64,000 nt of DNA from Idiomarina aminovorans (GCF_023155095.1 NZ_JAKNDA010000001.1:558001-622000); one strand, 5' to 3'; counted from the stretch's first letter, positions 18,646-30,041 are shown. Numbers and translations are program-made. Notes: generated by a model from the letters alone, not told the origin.

Positions 18646-19320
18646 ATGAACACTTATTTTATTGCTGGAACAGACACTGATGCGGGAAAAACTGTTGCTG
18701 CCTGTGCTTTTGTTCAAAACTTAGTTAAGCACCACCAAAAAACCGCAGTTATGAAACCGGTTGCTTCTGGATGTTACTGGCAAGACGGCAAACTCGTTAA
18801 CGATGATGCATTGAATTTAATGCGTCACAGTAATACGACTTTCGATTATAGCAGAGTCAATCCTTATACTTTTGCAGCGGCTATTGCGCCCCATATAGCC
18901 GCTGCAGATAACGATGTTGTTATAGATAAAGAAACGTTAGTGGCTGCGGTGGAATGGTTTGGCCAACAACCGTTAGACAACCTGGTGATTGAAGGCGCCG
19001 GAGGCTGGCAATTACCTTTGGCGCCGGGTTTGCGCATGCCCGCGGTTGTAAAGGCTGTCGATGCTAAGGTGATTCTGGTTGTCGGATTAAAACTGGGTTG
19101 TCTGAATCATGCGTTACTCAGTCTTGAGTCAATACTGCACGAAGGTTGTGATGTTGTTGGGTGGATAGCGGTACAGACCGAATCAGAGCCCATGCCAAGA
19201 CAACAAGAGAACCTAAGCTCGTTACGCGAATTACTCGGTACCCGGGAACTTGCTTATCTACCTTACGTACCAGAGTGGTCAGAAAAAGATTTGACGATTT
19301 ATTTTAACGGGCAAGATTGA
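18646..19320 (+). CDS. bioD: Dethiobiotin synthetase
   Basis: ATP-dependent closure of the ureido ring of dethiobiotin. The 224-residue protein starts [16 protein letters not shown] with the P-loop (about 7-16). It contains MKPVASGC and the [10 protein letters not shown] motif. It is the last gene of bioBFCD, 18 bases after bioC; htpX follows after 59 bases and is probably expressed separately. Confidence 0.95.
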   Translation: MNTYFIAGTDTDAGKTVAACAFVQNLVKHHQKTAVMKPVASGCYWQDGKLVNDDALNLMRHSNTTFDYSRVNPYTFAAAIAPHIAAADNDVVIDKETLVAAVEWFGQQPLDNLVIEGAGGWQLPLAPGLRMPAVVKAVDAKVILVVGLKLGCLNHALLSLESILHEGCDVVGWIAVQTESEPMPRQQENLSSLRELLGTRELAYLPYVPEWSEKDLTIYFNGQD

Positions 19321-19379
19321 AACTCGACAAATTAACCCCACATAATTTATCAGACTCAGTCTCCCCCGGAGTGGAAGCA

Positions 19380-20243
19380 ATGAAAAGAATTCTGCTGTTT
19401 TTAGCCACTAACCTGGCCATTTTGCTGGTTGTTAGTGTGGTCTTTAATATTGTAATTGCAGCAACGGGTATTGACGCACAAGGCTCTGTTGGGCTATTTG
19501 TTTTTTGTGCGTTGTTTGGTTTTGGCGGTGCTTTTGTATCACTTTGGATATCGCGTTGGATGGCATTGCGTTCAACCGGCGCGCGGGTAATAGAAAAACC
19601 ACAGAACCAATCTGAACGGTGGTTACTGCGTACGGTCCAGCAACAGTCGCAGAAAGCCGGGCTGCCGATGCCTCAGGTAGCGGTTTATCAGTCGCCTGAA
19701 CCCAATGCTTTTGCGACCGGCCGCAGTAAAAAGGCTTCTTTGGTTGCGGTAAGCACCGGGCTATTGCAGAACATGGATGGCGACGAAGTCGAAGCGGTTC
19801 TGGCACATGAGATGAGCCATATTGCTAACGGCGATATGGTTACGCTGACATTAATTCAGGGCGTAATTAATACGTTCGTGATGTTTTTTGCGCGAATTAT
19901 TGCCAGCGCGTTAATGCGTGGCGGAAATAGCCAGCGAGGTGGTGGCTTTGCCTATTATGGTGTCGTTATGCTGTTGGAAGTTGTATTTGGTGTTTTAGCC
20001 AGCACCATTGTCATGTGGTTTTCGCGCCAAAGAGAATTCCGTGCAGATGCAGGGTCGGCCGAGTTGGTTGGTAAACAAAAGATGATTGCCGCTTTACGCC
20101 GTTTGCAACAAGGCAAAGAGTCACAGCTGGACGGTACGATGCTGGCATTTGGCATTAGCGGCAAGCGCTCAACAATATCTAAATTGTTTATGAGTCATCC
20201 GCCTCTGGAAGAGCGCATTCATGCTCTTGAGCAACGGCGTTAG
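19380..20243 (+). CDS. htpX: Membrane zinc protease HtpX
   Basis: Inner-membrane M48 metalloprotease for quality control of membrane proteins under stress. The start at 19380 ([13 protein letters not shown]) matches E. coli HtpX and has GGAAG just ahead; the open frame upstream is not conserved. The 287-residue protein shows two N-terminal membrane segments (about 4-24 and 34-54). The zinc motif HEMSH is in [14 protein letters not shown], two more membrane helices follow, and the third ligand lies in [18 protein letters not shown]-like C-terminal text ([12 protein letters not shown]) completes the family pattern. Confidence 0.95.
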   Translation: MKRILLFLATNLAILLVVSVVFNIVIAATGIDAQGSVGLFVFCALFGFGGAFVSLWISRWMALRSTGARVIEKPQNQSERWLLRTVQQQSQKAGLPMPQVAVYQSPEPNAFATGRSKKASLVAVSTGLLQNMDGDEVEAVLAHEMSHIANGDMVTLTLIQGVINTFVMFFARIIASALMRGGNSQRGGGFAYYGVVMLLEVVFGVLASTIVMWFSRQREFRADAGSAELVGKQKMIAALRRLQQGKESQLDGTMLAFGISGKRSTISKLFMSHPPLEERIHALEQRR

Positions 20244-20315
20244 TCGTTGCTTTTCAAGGGATACAGCGGTACATTCTTAATTCTTAGTCAACGATAAAAC
20301 GGATAAATTTTAGTT

Positions 20316-21674
20316 ATGGCCCAGTGGAGTGCGCGCAGTTGGCGCGATAAGCCAATTGAACAACAGCCGAAGTATTCAGATCCGTCGCAATTGCATGCAG
20401 TAGAACAACAACTGAGTCAGTTTCCGCCGCTGGTTTTTGCTGAAGAAATACGGGCGCTGAGAAACCAATTGAAAAGTGTCTGCGAAGGAGAAGGTTTTCT
20501 TCTACAGGGCGGTGACTGCGCAGAATCTTTTAATGATTTTAATGCGCCTAAAATCCGCGACACCTTTAAGGTCATTCTGCAGATGGCCATCGTTATGACG
20601 TTTGCCGGTTCCTGTCCGGTAACCAAAGTGGCTCGTATGGCAGGCCAATACGCCAAGCCGCGCTCAAGCGACTTTGAAACCATTGGTGATTTAAGTTTGC
20701 CGAGCTATCGCGGTGATATTATTAATGGCGCTGAATTCATTGACACGGCTCGTCAGCCCGATCCGGAGCGTATGCTTAAGGCTTATCATCATTCGGCAGC
20801 CACCTTAAACCTACTACGGGCGTTTGCACAAGGCGGCCTGGCAAATCTGCACAAAGTGCATAAGTGGAATCTTAGTTTTATAGCCTCAAACCCCTCAAAA
20901 GAACGTTACCAGAAAATTGCTGAAGAAATACAGTCAGCTTTGCGCTTTATGGAAGTGCTGGGTATTAATGCCGATAACAATGCAACCATACATGAAACGT
21001 CGTTATTTACCTCTCATGAGGCCTTGTTGCTGCCTTACGAGCAAGCATTAACTCGCACCGATACCTTAACCGGGCTTCCATACAACTGCTCGGCGCATAT
21101 GGTCTGGATAGGGGAGCGCACTCGCAAACTGGATCATGCGCACGTTGAATTTATGCGAGGTATTCATAACCCCATAGGGGTAAAAGTTGGTCCTACTATG
21201 TCGGGTGACGAACTTATTCAACTAATTGATGCGTTGAACCCTGATAATGAGCCCGGGCGTTTAACGCTTATTACCCGTATGGGTGCTGATAACCTTGCGA
21301 ATAAGCTACCGGAGCTGGTGCGTCGCGTTAAACAGGAAGGCCGTAACGTTGTCTGGTCGAGCGACCCGATGCATGGCAATACCATTAAAGCGGATAATGG
21401 CTTAAAGACTCGTAACTTTGACGCCATACATAAAGAATTAAGACATTTCTTTGCGATTCATCAAGCGGAAGGCACTTATCCGGGAGGTATCCATCTGGAA
21501 ATGACGGGTGAAGATGTTACAGAATGTACTGGCGGTGCCTACCGTATCAGCGAAGCGGATTTATCCAGTCGTTATCGTACTCAGTGCGATCCGCGACTGA
21601 ACGCTGATCAAGTGCTAGAATTAGCTTTTCTGGTCGCAGAATCATTAAAAGCAGCCCGCAACGGCGCGGGTTGA
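20316..21674 (+). CDS. Class II 3-deoxy-7-phosphoheptulonate synthase
   Basis: Condenses PEP and erythrose 4-phosphate in the first step of the shikimate pathway. The 452 residues are the plant-like class II type, not AroF/G/H. It opens [17 protein letters not shown], then [25 protein letters not shown] and the HxxTxxRxxN-like [10 protein letters not shown] region, and ends [19 protein letters not shown]. It is a single gene with its own leader; no trpR or tyrR operator was recognised in the 72 bases upstream. Confidence 0.94.
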   Translation: MAQWSARSWRDKPIEQQPKYSDPSQLHAVEQQLSQFPPLVFAEEIRALRNQLKSVCEGEGFLLQGGDCAESFNDFNAPKIRDTFKVILQMAIVMTFAGSCPVTKVARMAGQYAKPRSSDFETIGDLSLPSYRGDIINGAEFIDTARQPDPERMLKAYHHSAATLNLLRAFAQGGLANLHKVHKWNLSFIASNPSKERYQKIAEEIQSALRFMEVLGINADNNATIHETSLFTSHEALLLPYEQALTRTDTLTGLPYNCSAHMVWIGERTRKLDHAHVEFMRGIHNPIGVKVGPTMSGDELIQLIDALNPDNEPGRLTLITRMGADNLANKLPELVRRVKQEGRNVVWSSDPMHGNTIKADNGLKTRNFDAIHKELRHFFAIHQAEGTYPGGIHLEMTGEDVTECTGGAYRISEADLSSRYRTQCDPRLNADQVLELAFLVAESLKAARNGAG

Positions 21675-21714
21675 TAGTCTCCTATAACCGGATATTAAAG
21701 AGGTATATTTTTAT

Positions 21715-22512
21715 ATGTCGCAACAGGTAGAAGTGTTATTTGAAAACTTGTGGCAAGATTATTTATCACGTACTCCGTCAGCCAAGAAGGTTCATCAAAT
21801 ATTAGGCGAAGGGCACCCGATCGTTAATGATCATGTGGCGTTTCGTACCTTTGATATCAGTCCGGTTGGTTTAGAAGTCTTAGCTCAGCACGTTTTAGAT
21901 TTGGGTTATAAAGAGGGTGGTGATTATCATTTTGAAGCTAAAAAGCTGCGTGCAAAGCATTTTGAACATGAAAATCCTGAGCTTCCAAAGGTATTCATTA
22001 GCGAATTGATGACTGCTGAATTTTCTGATGAACTACAGCAGAAAGTCAAAGATATGGTGGCTCAGGTGTCAGAAGAAGATACTCGAAAGTCAGACTTCCT
22101 ATACTCGGGTACACACTGGAAAGTCAGCCATGCTGATTATCAGGCGTTATTGGAAGAAAGTGAGTACGCGGCCTGGATGGCGGCATTCGGCTACTGTGCT
22201 AACCACTTTACCGTTAGTGTAAACCAGTTGCCAGGCTATGATTCTCTGGAGCAAGTGAACCAAAAACTGAAAGACAATGGTTTTAAACTCAATGCTTCAG
22301 GTGGTGAAATTAAAGGCTCTCCGGAAGTTTATCTGGAGCAGTCATCAACCATGGCTGATCGTCATCCGGTTGAATTCTCTGATCAGACGGTTGAAATTCC
22401 CAGCTGTTTTTATGAGTTTGCTAAGCGTTATGAGATTGAGAGTGGCAAGCTTTATACAGGCTTTGTCGCCGCGTCTGCCGATAAAATTTTTGAAAGTACT
22501 AATGCTCAATAA
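21715..22512 (+). CDS. DUF1338 protein, 2-oxoadipate dioxygenase/decarboxylase-like
   Basis: A 265-residue protein of the DUF1338 family, whose longer members (HglS/YdcJ) are iron-dependent 2-oxoadipate dioxygenase/decarboxylases with a glyoxalase-like fold. Candidate metal ligands are the histidine in NDHVAFRTF, the histidine in ANHFTVSVN and the glutamate in CFYEFAKRYEI. It is clearly shorter than HglS, so the substrate may differ. AGAGG precedes the ATG. It converges with ppsR. Confidence 0.82.
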   Translation: MSQQVEVLFENLWQDYLSRTPSAKKVHQILGEGHPIVNDHVAFRTFDISPVGLEVLAQHVLDLGYKEGGDYHFEAKKLRAKHFEHENPELPKVFISELMTAEFSDELQQKVKDMVAQVSEEDTRKSDFLYSGTHWKVSHADYQALLEESEYAAWMAAFGYCANHFTVSVNQLPGYDSLEQVNQKLKDNGFKLNASGGEIKGSPEVYLEQSSTMADRHPVEFSDQTVEIPSCFYEFAKRYEIESGKLYTGFVAASADKIFESTNAQ

Positions 22513-22532
22513 ATTCTAGCCTGCACGAACCA

Positions 22533-22562
22533 TAAAGCGGCATTAATAGCGATGCCGCTTTA
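22533..22562. terminator. Bidirectional hairpin between DUF1338 gene and ppsR
   Basis: AAAGCGGCAT (22534-22543) pairs perfectly with ATGCCGCTTT (22552-22561) around an 8-base loop. The ppsR stop (complement of 22543-22545) lies inside it. T-tracts are short on both strands. Confidence 0.65.
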
Positions 22563-23352
22563 AATTTGTTTGAGCCAGAATTTTTGCTGCAATTTCTTCT
22601 ACTGAATAGTGTGTTGAGTTTATAAAGGGAACGGCTTCCCGGCTGTAGAGCTTTTCTACTTCCGCCAGTTCAAATCGACACTGCGCCATAGAGGCGTACT
22701 GACTACCTTCACGCCGTTGACTCCGTATTCCATGTAAGCGCTGTGACGACAGAGTCAAGCCAAACAGCTTATGACGATGCAGCTTTAACTCTTCAGGTAA
22801 TTGCAATCGTTCAAAATCATCGTCATCCGTCAGTGGATAGTTAGCAACTTTAATGCCGTATTGCATGGCAAGATACAGACTGGTCGGGGTTTTTCCGGTG
22901 CGTGATACACCAATTAAGATCAAATCGGCTTTATCGAGTTGATTTAAGCGTTTTCCGTCGTCGTTATCTAACGCATAGTTAATCGCATCTATTCTGAAAT
23001 TGTAATTTTTGTGCACACCATGAGTCCGGTGCGTTTTAGGTTCAGCTTTTACTCCCAGCTCTTTTTCTACCGGAGCAACAAAATGGTCTAAAAAGTCATA
23101 ACATATGCCACCACAGTCGGTAATCTTTGCTTTGAGCTTCTCATTCACGAAGGTATGGAAGATTAACGGCGGTTCGCCGCTTTCAGAAACTGCTTTTTTT
23201 ATGATTTTACAGACGTCATTAGCTTTTTCGGGACTGTCTATAAAAGGCAATGTTTTGTGCTCAAAAGTCACTGGGAACATGGATAAAAGCGCATGACCAA
23301 AGGCCTCAGCGGTTAATGCAGTACCATCAGAAATGTAGAATGCGTAGCGCAC
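22543..23352 (-). CDS. ppsR: PEP synthetase regulatory protein (bifunctional kinase/pyrophosphorylase)
   Basis: Switches PEP synthase off and on by ADP-dependent phosphorylation of a threonine and Pi-dependent dephosphorylation. The GTG at 23352 is preferred: AAGAG lies seven bases ahead and the product (269 residues, [16 protein letters not shown]) then matches E. coli PpsR. A longer TTG start at 23406 adds 18 residues unlike the family. The P-loop-like [17 protein letters not shown] is conserved, as are HRTHG and [12 protein letters not shown]. Divergent from its target ppsA. Confidence 0.93.
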   Translation of the reverse strand: MRYAFYISDGTALTAEAFGHALLSMFPVTFEHKTLPFIDSPEKANDVCKIIKKAVSESGEPPLIFHTFVNEKLKAKITDCGGICYDFLDHFVAPVEKELGVKAEPKTHRTHGVHKNYNFRIDAINYALDNDDGKRLNQLDKADLILIGVSRTGKTPTSLYLAMQYGIKVANYPLTDDDDFERLQLPEELKLHRHKLFGLTLSSQRLHGIRSQRREGSQYASMAQCRFELAEVEKLYSREAVPFINSTHYSVEEIAAKILAQTNLKRHRY

Positions 23353-23459
23353 AGGAAATCTCTTTTTAAGCGATTGTAGGTTCGATATTAACTTGTTGGG
23401 CTGCAAGGTGTAAAATAGAAGTCACTTCAATGCCGAAAAAATCAATTAAGGATTGTGAC

Positions 23460-25826
23460 GTGCAAGAATACGTAGTTTGGTACCAACATCTGGGAATGCA
23501 GGACGTTAGCCGAGTCGGTGGTAAAAATGCCTCACTGGGTGAAATGATCAGTAACTTATCCGGAGCAGGGGTCGAAGTTCCCGGCGGATTCGCAACCACA
23601 GCCGATGCCTATAACCAGTTTCTGGAGCAAAGCGGGTTAAACGATCGTATTCACGATTTTCTCGACACTCTTGACGTTGATGATGTTCAGGCTTTAGCTA
23701 AAGCGGGTAAGCAGATTCGCCAATGGATTGTCGACACACCATTTCAGCCTGAATTTGAAAACGCCATTAAAAACGCCTTTGCCGAGCTTAGCGAAAACAA
23801 TGATGAATTCAGTTTCGCTGTGCGCAGTTCAGCAACGGCAGAAGATATGCCCGACGCTTCTTTTGCCGGACAGCAGGAAACCTTCCTCAACGTTCGTGGC
23901 CTAGGCAGTGTTATGGAAGCCATTAAACACGTTTTCGCTTCATTATTTAATGACCGTGCTATCTCGTATCGGGTTCACCAGGGCTATGACCATCGCGGTG
24001 TCGCATTGTCAGCCGGAATTCAGCGTATGGTACGTAGCGATATTGCCTCGTCGGGTGTCATGTTCAGCATCGATACAGAATCCGGTTTTGAAGACGTGGT
24101 CTTCATTACATCGTCTTTCGGTCTGGGTGAAATGGTGGTTCAGGGGGCGGTTAATCCCGATGAATTTTATGTCCATAAACCAACGTTAAAAGCCGGGCGT
24201 CCGTCAGTGCTTCGCCGAACTTTGGGCAGCAAAAAAATTCAGATGATTTTCTCTGACAATAAAGAGCACGGAAAACAAACCTTAATTGAGGATATCGAGT
24301 CATCTAAAAGCTTAACCTTTTCAGTGACCGACGAAGAAGTTGAAACCTTAGCCAAACAAGCTTTGATCATTGAAGAGCATTATGGTCGCCCAATGGATAT
24401 CGAGTGGGCGAAAGATGGTATCGACGGCAAGCTTTACATTGTTCAGGCACGTCCTGAAACCGTGCAGTCAAATCAAAGAGGTCAGGCAATAGAACGTTTT
24501 GCGTTAAAAGCAAAAGGCGATGTTGTCTGCACCGGACGCGCTATTGGCCAGCGCATTGGCCGTGGTGTGGCTCGTGTACTGAATGACATTAGCGAAATGG
24601 ATAAAGTGCAGCCAGGGGACGTATTGGTTACCGATATGACTGACCCTGACTGGGAGCCTATTATGAAACGGGCTGCTGCCATTGTGACTAACCGTGGCGG
24701 ACGTACCTGCCATGCGGCTATTATCGCGCGTGAACTGGGCATACCAGCCGTTGTTGGTTGCAGTGATGCAACCGACCAAATAAGCAATGGTCAGGCGGTC
24801 ACTGTTTCCTGTGCCGAAGGTGACACTGGCTATATCTATCAGGGTGAACTGGACTTCGATATTACCGAGTCACAAATTGACGCTATGCCGGATTTACCAC
24901 TGAAAATTATGATGAACGTAGGCAACCCCGATCGCGCTTTTGACTTCGCCGGCCTTCCGCATGCGGGTATAGGTCTTGCGCGACTTGAGTTTATTATTAA
25001 CCGAATGATAGGCGTTCACCCGAAGGCGTTGTTGAATTATGACCAGCAAAGCGATGAGTTGAAAGAGACCATTGGCAACATGATGGCAGGGTATAGTAGC
25101 CCGCGAGAGTATTATGTCGCTCGTTTAGCTGAAGGTGTCTCAACCTTAGCGGCGGCATTCTCACCAGAGCGAGTGATTGTGCGTATGTCTGACTTTAAAT
25201 CTAACGAGTACGCAAACCTTATCGGCGGTAAGCAGTACGAACCCGGTGAAGAGAATCCCATGCTGGGTTTCCGCGGCGCCTCTCGTTATATCTCAGAAGA
25301 ATTTCGCGACTGTTTCGCATTAGAGTGCGAAGCTATTAAACGCGTTCGTAACGATATGGGCCTGAGCAATATCGAAATCATGATCCCCTTTGTCAGAACG
25401 CTTGAAGAGGGCCGCAAGGTTATCGAACTACTGGCGGAACAAGGGCTGGTTCAGGGAGAGAATGGTTTACGGGTTATTATGATGTGTGAGCTGCCCTCTA
25501 ATGCTCTGTTAGCTGATGAGTTCCTCGATATCTTCGATGGCTTTTCTATTGGTTCCAATGACCTAACCCAGTTAACTTTAGGTTTAGACAGAGATTCGGG
25601 GGTTATTGCCCATTTATTTGATGAGCGCAACGAAGCTGTGAAGCAGCTATTAGCAATGGCTATTCAAACCGCCAAAAAACGCGGAAAATATGTTGGTATT
25701 TGTGGGCAAGGGCCTTCCGATCACCCTGATTTTGCAGCCTGGTTGGTTGATCAGGGAATTGATTCTGTGTCACTGAACCCGGATACTGTTATTGAAACCT
25801 GGATGTATTTGGCGGACCACCTGTAA
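23460..25826 (+). CDS. ppsA: Phosphoenolpyruvate synthase
   Basis: Makes PEP from pyruvate and ATP for gluconeogenesis. I choose the GTG at 23460 because AAGGA (23448-23452) is ideally spaced and [16 protein letters not shown] lines up with E. coli PpsA; an ATG at 23430 would add ten residues and has only a weak GAAG. The roughly 788 residues comprise the ATP-grasp domain ([29 protein letters not shown]), the phosphohistidine domain with GGRTCHAAI (histidine about 418), and the C-terminal PEP-binding barrel (MIPFVRT, CGQGPSD). Divergent ppsR is its regulator. The next gene starts one base after its stop. Confidence 0.95.
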   Translation: MQEYVVWYQHLGMQDVSRVGGKNASLGEMISNLSGAGVEVPGGFATTADAYNQFLEQSGLNDRIHDFLDTLDVDDVQALAKAGKQIRQWIVDTPFQPEFENAIKNAFAELSENNDEFSFAVRSSATAEDMPDASFAGQQETFLNVRGLGSVMEAIKHVFASLFNDRAISYRVHQGYDHRGVALSAGIQRMVRSDIASSGVMFSIDTESGFEDVVFITSSFGLGEMVVQGAVNPDEFYVHKPTLKAGRPSVLRRTLGSKKIQMIFSDNKEHGKQTLIEDIESSKSLTFSVTDEEVETLAKQALIIEEHYGRPMDIEWAKDGIDGKLYIVQARPETVQSNQRGQAIERFALKAKGDVVCTGRAIGQRIGRGVARVLNDISEMDKVQPGDVLVTDMTDPDWEPIMKRAAAIVTNRGGRTCHAAIIARELGIPAVVGCSDATDQISNGQAVTVSCAEGDTGYIYQGELDFDITESQIDAMPDLPLKIMMNVGNPDRAFDFAGLPHAGIGLARLEFIINRMIGVHPKALLNYDQQSDELKETIGNMMAGYSSPREYYVARLAEGVSTLAAAFSPERVIVRMSDFKSNEYANLIGGKQYEPGEENPMLGFRGASRYISEEFRDCFALECEAIKRVRNDMGLSNIEIMIPFVRTLEEGRKVIELLAEQGLVQGENGLRVIMMCELPSNALLADEFLDIFDGFSIGSNDLTQLTLGLDRDSGVIAHLFDERNEAVKQLLAMAIQTAKKRGKYVGICGQGPSDHPDFAAWLVDQGIDSVSLNPDTVIETWMYLADHL

Positions 25827-25827
25827 A

Positions 25828-28800
25828 ATGACGGTATTACCCAAGGTTGCTGCAGAAAAGGCTTTGCCAGAAGACTACCGAAACTTTATTGAGCAGATAA
25901 AAGAGTCGGGCTTTGCTGGTGAAATTGATGTCAGTTATTCGGGTCGCTTAATTGCGGCCACGGATAACAGCGTTTATCAGAATCTGCCGCAGGCGGTTTT
26001 GTACCCACTGCATCATGCTGACCTTGTGCTGTTGATGCAGCTGGCCGGACAGGAGAGTAACCGTAGTGTACAGTTCTCGCCCCGCGGTGGCGGCACTGGT
26101 ACAAACGGTCAGTCGTTAACGTCCGGCATTGTGATTGATATTAGCCGCCACATGAACAAAGTACTTGAAGTTAACCCCAAAGAGGGCTGGGTTCGGGTTC
26201 AGGCGGGTGTGGTTAAAGATCAGCTTAATGACATTTTACGACCCCATGGTTACTTTTTTTCACCAGACCTTTCTACCAGCAATCGCGCGACACTTGGCGG
26301 CATGATTAATACGGATGCCTCCGGTCAGGGCTCACTTGTCTACGGTAAGACCAGCGATCATATTCTGGGGTTAAAAACGGTACTGCTTGACGGTTCTGTA
26401 ATGGATAGCTTACCGGTGTCACTCGAGCAGGCTGAAACTATTGCAGGTCAGGACACTCACATTGCACGGGTATATCGGCAAGTTATCGATACCTGCGTTG
26501 GTGAGGTGGAAAAAATTCGTGATAAGTTTCCACCACTGAACCGTTTCTTAACTGGCTATGATTTAAAACACGCTTATAGCGCTAAACAGCAAAGTATCGA
26601 TGTCTCACGAATTATTGCCGGGTCAGAAGGGACTTTGGGTTTTGTTAGTGAAGCCCGGCTAAATATTACGCCCATTCCCAAACACCGGGTGTTGGTTAAC
26701 GTTAAATACTCCAACTTTCAGGCGGCTTTAGAAAACTCTCCGTTTCTTGTTGATGCCAGGGCTACATCAGTTGAAACGGTTGACAGTACTGTTTTAAATC
26801 TCGCGCGCGAAGACATTATCTGGAAATCCGTTCAGCCGTTACTTTCAGATGTCGAAGGTCAACGCATGGACGGTATTAACATGGTTGAATTTACCGGCCT
26901 GGATCAGAACGAAATTGACGGTAAAGTTAACGCCCTGACTGAGCGTCTGGATAAACTGATTAAAAGCAAAGACAACAAAGGCGTTATTGGTTATCAGGTT
27001 TGTGATGATCTGCCCAGCATACAATTGATTTATGCCATGCGGAAAAAGTCAGTGGGACTACTCGGTGCCACAAAAGGGCGTCGTAAACCTGTTGCCTTTG
27101 CTGAAGACACAGCCGTTCCCCCGGAAAAACTGGCGGAATTTATTAGCGAATTTAGGGCGTTACTCGATGCTAACGGCCTTAATTACGGTATGTTTGGCCA
27201 CGCCGACGCTGGTGTTTTGCATGTTCGCCCGGCGTTAGATATGTGTGAACCCGATGATGAAGTGTTGTTAAGGCAAATTAGCGATAAAGTAGCAGAGCTA
27301 ACGCAAAAATATGGCGGTTTAATGTGGGGTGAGCATGGAAAAGGGTATCGTTCGGAATACGTTCCATCCTTTTTTGGTCAGCAGCTTTATACCGAACTGC
27401 AAAAAATTAAAGCTACCTTTGACCCCTGTAATCAGTTAAATCCGGGAAAAATTTGCACACCGTTGAATACCGACGCGCAGTTAGTTTCTGTTGACTCAGT
27501 AAAACGAGGTTTTTTTGATCGACAAATTCCTGTAGAGACTCGGGACAGTTACAAAAATGCCATGGATTGTAACGGTAACGGCTTGTGTTTTAACTATGAC
27601 CCGAAGTCTGCTATGTGTCCGTCCTACAAGGTGACAAAGGATCGCCGGTATTCTCCTAAAGGCCGCGCCGGGCTATTGCGGGAATGGTTACGCTTAACTT
27701 ATAACGCCGGTTACGACGCCGCTAAAAAGCCTGAGTCAGCAGGCTTTTTAAAGCGTCAATTCAATCGATTTACGGCAAAAGACGACTTCAGTCACGAAGT
27801 AAAACAGTCTATGGATAAGTGTCTGGCGTGTAAAGCTTGTACCAATCAATGCCCGGTTAATGTCGATGTACCGACATTTCGAGCCCGTTTTTACGATCAT
27901 TATTACAGTAAATACGCTCGTCCAGTAAAAGACTATCTGGTTAAGGGCATTGAAAAGACCGCACCTGTTGCGAGTAAAGTTCCAATGCTCAGTAATTTGC
28001 TGATCAATAACTTTGCCAGTCGGCTATTACTTAAATACATTGTTGGTTATGTCGATACGCCATTGTTCTCTGCTCCAAACTTGAAAACAGCCTGGAGACG
28101 TAATGGTCTTAGTGAGTTAACAACCGAACAAATTCTAAATTTAACCGGTGAAGAGCAGGCACAGGCAGTCGTTATAGCGCAAGATCCTTTCACCACTTAC
28201 TACGAAGCTGACTTTGTTTTAAAGCTGGGTTTACTGATTGAAAAATTGGGTTATACGCCTATTTTGTTGCCTTTTATTGGGCATGGCAAAGCGCAGCATG
28301 TAAAAGGCTTTCTGAGTGACTTTGACAAAACTGCGGTTAAAGTGACTGAGCAGCTACAACCACTATCAGATGCCGGCATTCCGTTAATTGGACCTGACAG
28401 TTCAACGGCTTTGATATTCAGAGATGAATACCGAAAATCAAACCAGGGCCAACTGCCAGAAGTTAACGTAATGACCGTAATTGAATGGTTAAATACTCTA
28501 GATTTTGGGGAAACTATTCCTGTCAGTACCAGTCATTATGGGCTATTGCTGCATTGCACAGAGCAAAGCTTTGTGCCCGAGTCCGCGCAACAATGGCAAA
28601 CGCTGTTCCAAAAATTAGGGTTAAAGCTGGATATTGTTAATGTCGGTTGCTGTGGTATGGCCGGTACCTTTGGTCATGAAAAGCAAAACCAGGATGACAG
28701 CCTTGGCCTCTATGAAATGGGGTGGCAGCAGGCGGTACAGCGATATGGCAGCAGTGGTGTTCTTGCTACTGGTTTCTCATGTCGGTCGCAGATAAAGCGA

Positions 28801-28857
28801 ATAGAAAAAAAGCGGGTGAGACACCCGCTTGAGATAATCTTACAGAGCCTGACTTAA
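25828..28857 (+). CDS. ydiJ: FAD/4Fe-4S D-2-hydroxyglutarate dehydrogenase, YdiJ type
   Basis: Large flavin and iron-sulphur oxidoreductase, 1009 residues from the ATG at 25828; the upstream open frame belongs to ppsA. The N-terminal FAD_binding_4 domain has SPRGGGTGTNGQSL and TLGGMINTDASGQGS. A vanillyl-alcohol-oxidase-type C-terminal FAD domain follows. Then come a cysteine cluster (CNGNGLC... AMCPSYKVT), a ferredoxin-like CLACKACTNQCPVNVDVP, and a CCG domain with GCCGMAGTFGHE. E. coli YdiJ oxidises D-2-hydroxyglutarate. It is one base downstream of ppsA, so the two are probably cotranscribed. Confidence 0.92.
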   Translation: MTVLPKVAAEKALPEDYRNFIEQIKESGFAGEIDVSYSGRLIAATDNSVYQNLPQAVLYPLHHADLVLLMQLAGQESNRSVQFSPRGGGTGTNGQSLTSGIVIDISRHMNKVLEVNPKEGWVRVQAGVVKDQLNDILRPHGYFFSPDLSTSNRATLGGMINTDASGQGSLVYGKTSDHILGLKTVLLDGSVMDSLPVSLEQAETIAGQDTHIARVYRQVIDTCVGEVEKIRDKFPPLNRFLTGYDLKHAYSAKQQSIDVSRIIAGSEGTLGFVSEARLNITPIPKHRVLVNVKYSNFQAALENSPFLVDARATSVETVDSTVLNLAREDIIWKSVQPLLSDVEGQRMDGINMVEFTGLDQNEIDGKVNALTERLDKLIKSKDNKGVIGYQVCDDLPSIQLIYAMRKKSVGLLGATKGRRKPVAFAEDTAVPPEKLAEFISEFRALLDANGLNYGMFGHADAGVLHVRPALDMCEPDDEVLLRQISDKVAELTQKYGGLMWGEHGKGYRSEYVPSFFGQQLYTELQKIKATFDPCNQLNPGKICTPLNTDAQLVSVDSVKRGFFDRQIPVETRDSYKNAMDCNGNGLCFNYDPKSAMCPSYKVTKDRRYSPKGRAGLLREWLRLTYNAGYDAAKKPESAGFLKRQFNRFTAKDDFSHEVKQSMDKCLACKACTNQCPVNVDVPTFRARFYDHYYSKYARPVKDYLVKGIEKTAPVASKVPMLSNLLINNFASRLLLKYIVGYVDTPLFSAPNLKTAWRRNGLSELTTEQILNLTGEEQAQAVVIAQDPFTTYYEADFVLKLGLLIEKLGYTPILLPFIGHGKAQHVKGFLSDFDKTAVKVTEQLQPLSDAGIPLIGPDSSTALIFRDEYRKSNQGQLPEVNVMTVIEWLNTLDFGETIPVSTSHYGLLLHCTEQSFVPESAQQWQTLFQKLGLKLDIVNVGCCGMAGTFGHEKQNQDDSLGLYEMGWQQAVQRYGSSGVLATGFSCRSQIKRIEKKRVRHPLEIILQSLT
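28805..28830 (-). terminator. Minus-strand terminator inside the ydiJ 3' end
   Basis: AAGCGGGTG (28810-28818) pairs with CACCCGCTT (28822-28830) across a 3-base loop, and the minus strand continues into a T-run (complement of A at 28805-28811). It is a textbook intrinsic terminator for the leucine dehydrogenase transcript, embedded in codons for the last 20 or so residues of YdiJ. Confidence 0.75.
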
Positions 28858-28870
28858 GTCAGGCTTTTAT
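28846..28870. terminator. Terminator after ydiJ
   Basis: AGCCTGAC (28846-28853), loop TTAA, GTCAGGCT (28858-28865), then a T-rich tail. The YdiJ stop codon TAA is in the loop. Confidence 0.85.
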
Positions 28871-28871
28871 T

Positions 28872-29909
28872 TTACTGCTTACCTTTGGCAATAATTTCAC
28901 GCGCCATTTGGTCAGCAACAGCACCAGTAGGGCGATCTTCATCGTTTGCACGAGCAAAAAGCTTATCCAGCGTATCGTAAATACCACGAACACGTTTTTC
29001 ACTTTCTTCCAGGCTCATATTGGCGGCCTCTGAACACACATGAATAACACCACCGGCATTAATCACGTAGTCTGGTGCGTAAAGAATACCCATATCTTTC
29101 ACAGCCTGGTCATGCCTGGGGTTAGCTAATTGATTATTGGCGCTTCCGGCAATGATTTTCACCTTAAGTTGCTTTAAAGTGTCATCATTAATGGTCGCAC
29201 CCAAGGCGCATGGTGCGTAAACATCTGCATCAACGCCGTAGATTTCATCGAGACCGACAGCCTTAGCGTCTAGCTCTTTAACGGCTTTATCAACGGCTTC
29301 CTCATTAATGTCGGTAACAATCAGTTCTGCACCATCGTCCGCGCAGTACTTAGCAAAACCATAACCAACAGAACCAAGACCCTGAACAGCGATTTTCACA
29401 CCTTTAAGATCATCATTGCCTAACTTGTTTTTAGCCGCCGCTTTAAGACCCAGATAGGTACCCAATGCAGTATGTGGCGAAGGGTCACCTGCTTTATCGC
29501 CGGTACCGGCAACATAATTGGTTTCTTTGGCAACTATATCGATGTCTTCGGTACGAATGTTGACATCTTCAGCGCTAATGTAGCGACCGCTTAAAGAGTC
29601 GATAAAGCGACCATAAGCACGGAAAAGCTCTTCACTTTTTATCTTTTTTGCGTCACCAATGATAACCGCTTTACCGCCGCCCAAAGGCAGACCTGAAATA
29701 GCACTTTTATAGGTCATACCGCGGGACAAACGCAATACATCAGTCAAAGCTTCAGCTGATGACGAATAGTCCCACAAACGTGTACCGCCAAGGCTTGGAC
29801 CTAACGTTGTATCATGAATGGCAATAATGGCTTTAAGGCCTGATTCTTGATCATGACAAAACACAACTTGCTCGTGATGGTCGAATTCGGGATGCTCGTA
29901 TAGAGACAT
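28872..29909 (-). CDS. Leucine (branched-chain amino acid) dehydrogenase
   Basis: NAD-dependent oxidative deamination of leucine, valine and isoleucine. From the ATG at 29909 (GAGGA ahead) the protein has 345 residues; a TTG nine bases earlier would touch the Shine-Dalgarno. The substrate lysines K68 (MTYKSAISG) and K80 (LGGGKAVI) are present, as is the nucleotide motif GLGSVGYGFAKY, and the family NAGGVIHV segment follows. Length and motifs fit leucine dehydrogenase rather than glutamate dehydrogenase. It converges with ydiJ. Confidence 0.93.
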   Translation of the reverse strand: MSLYEHPEFDHHEQVVFCHDQESGLKAIIAIHDTTLGPSLGGTRLWDYSSSAEALTDVLRLSRGMTYKSAISGLPLGGGKAVIIGDAKKIKSEELFRAYGRFIDSLSGRYISAEDVNIRTEDIDIVAKETNYVAGTGDKAGDPSPHTALGTYLGLKAAAKNKLGNDDLKGVKIAVQGLGSVGYGFAKYCADDGAELIVTDINEEAVDKAVKELDAKAVGLDEIYGVDADVYAPCALGATINDDTLKQLKVKIIAGSANNQLANPRHDQAVKDMGILYAPDYVINAGGVIHVCSEAANMSLEESEKRVRGIYDTLDKLFARANDEDRPTGAVADQMAREIIAKGKQ

Positions 29910-30041
29910 GAATATCAATTCCTCATTGCTTCAAAAATTGCGCGAACATTACCATTTAGATAGGGCTCGCGCTACTTTGTGGATTGAATAAATTTGGTTA
30001 TTCAAACGGGCGTTTATCAACTCTTGTTTACACAGAACCAC

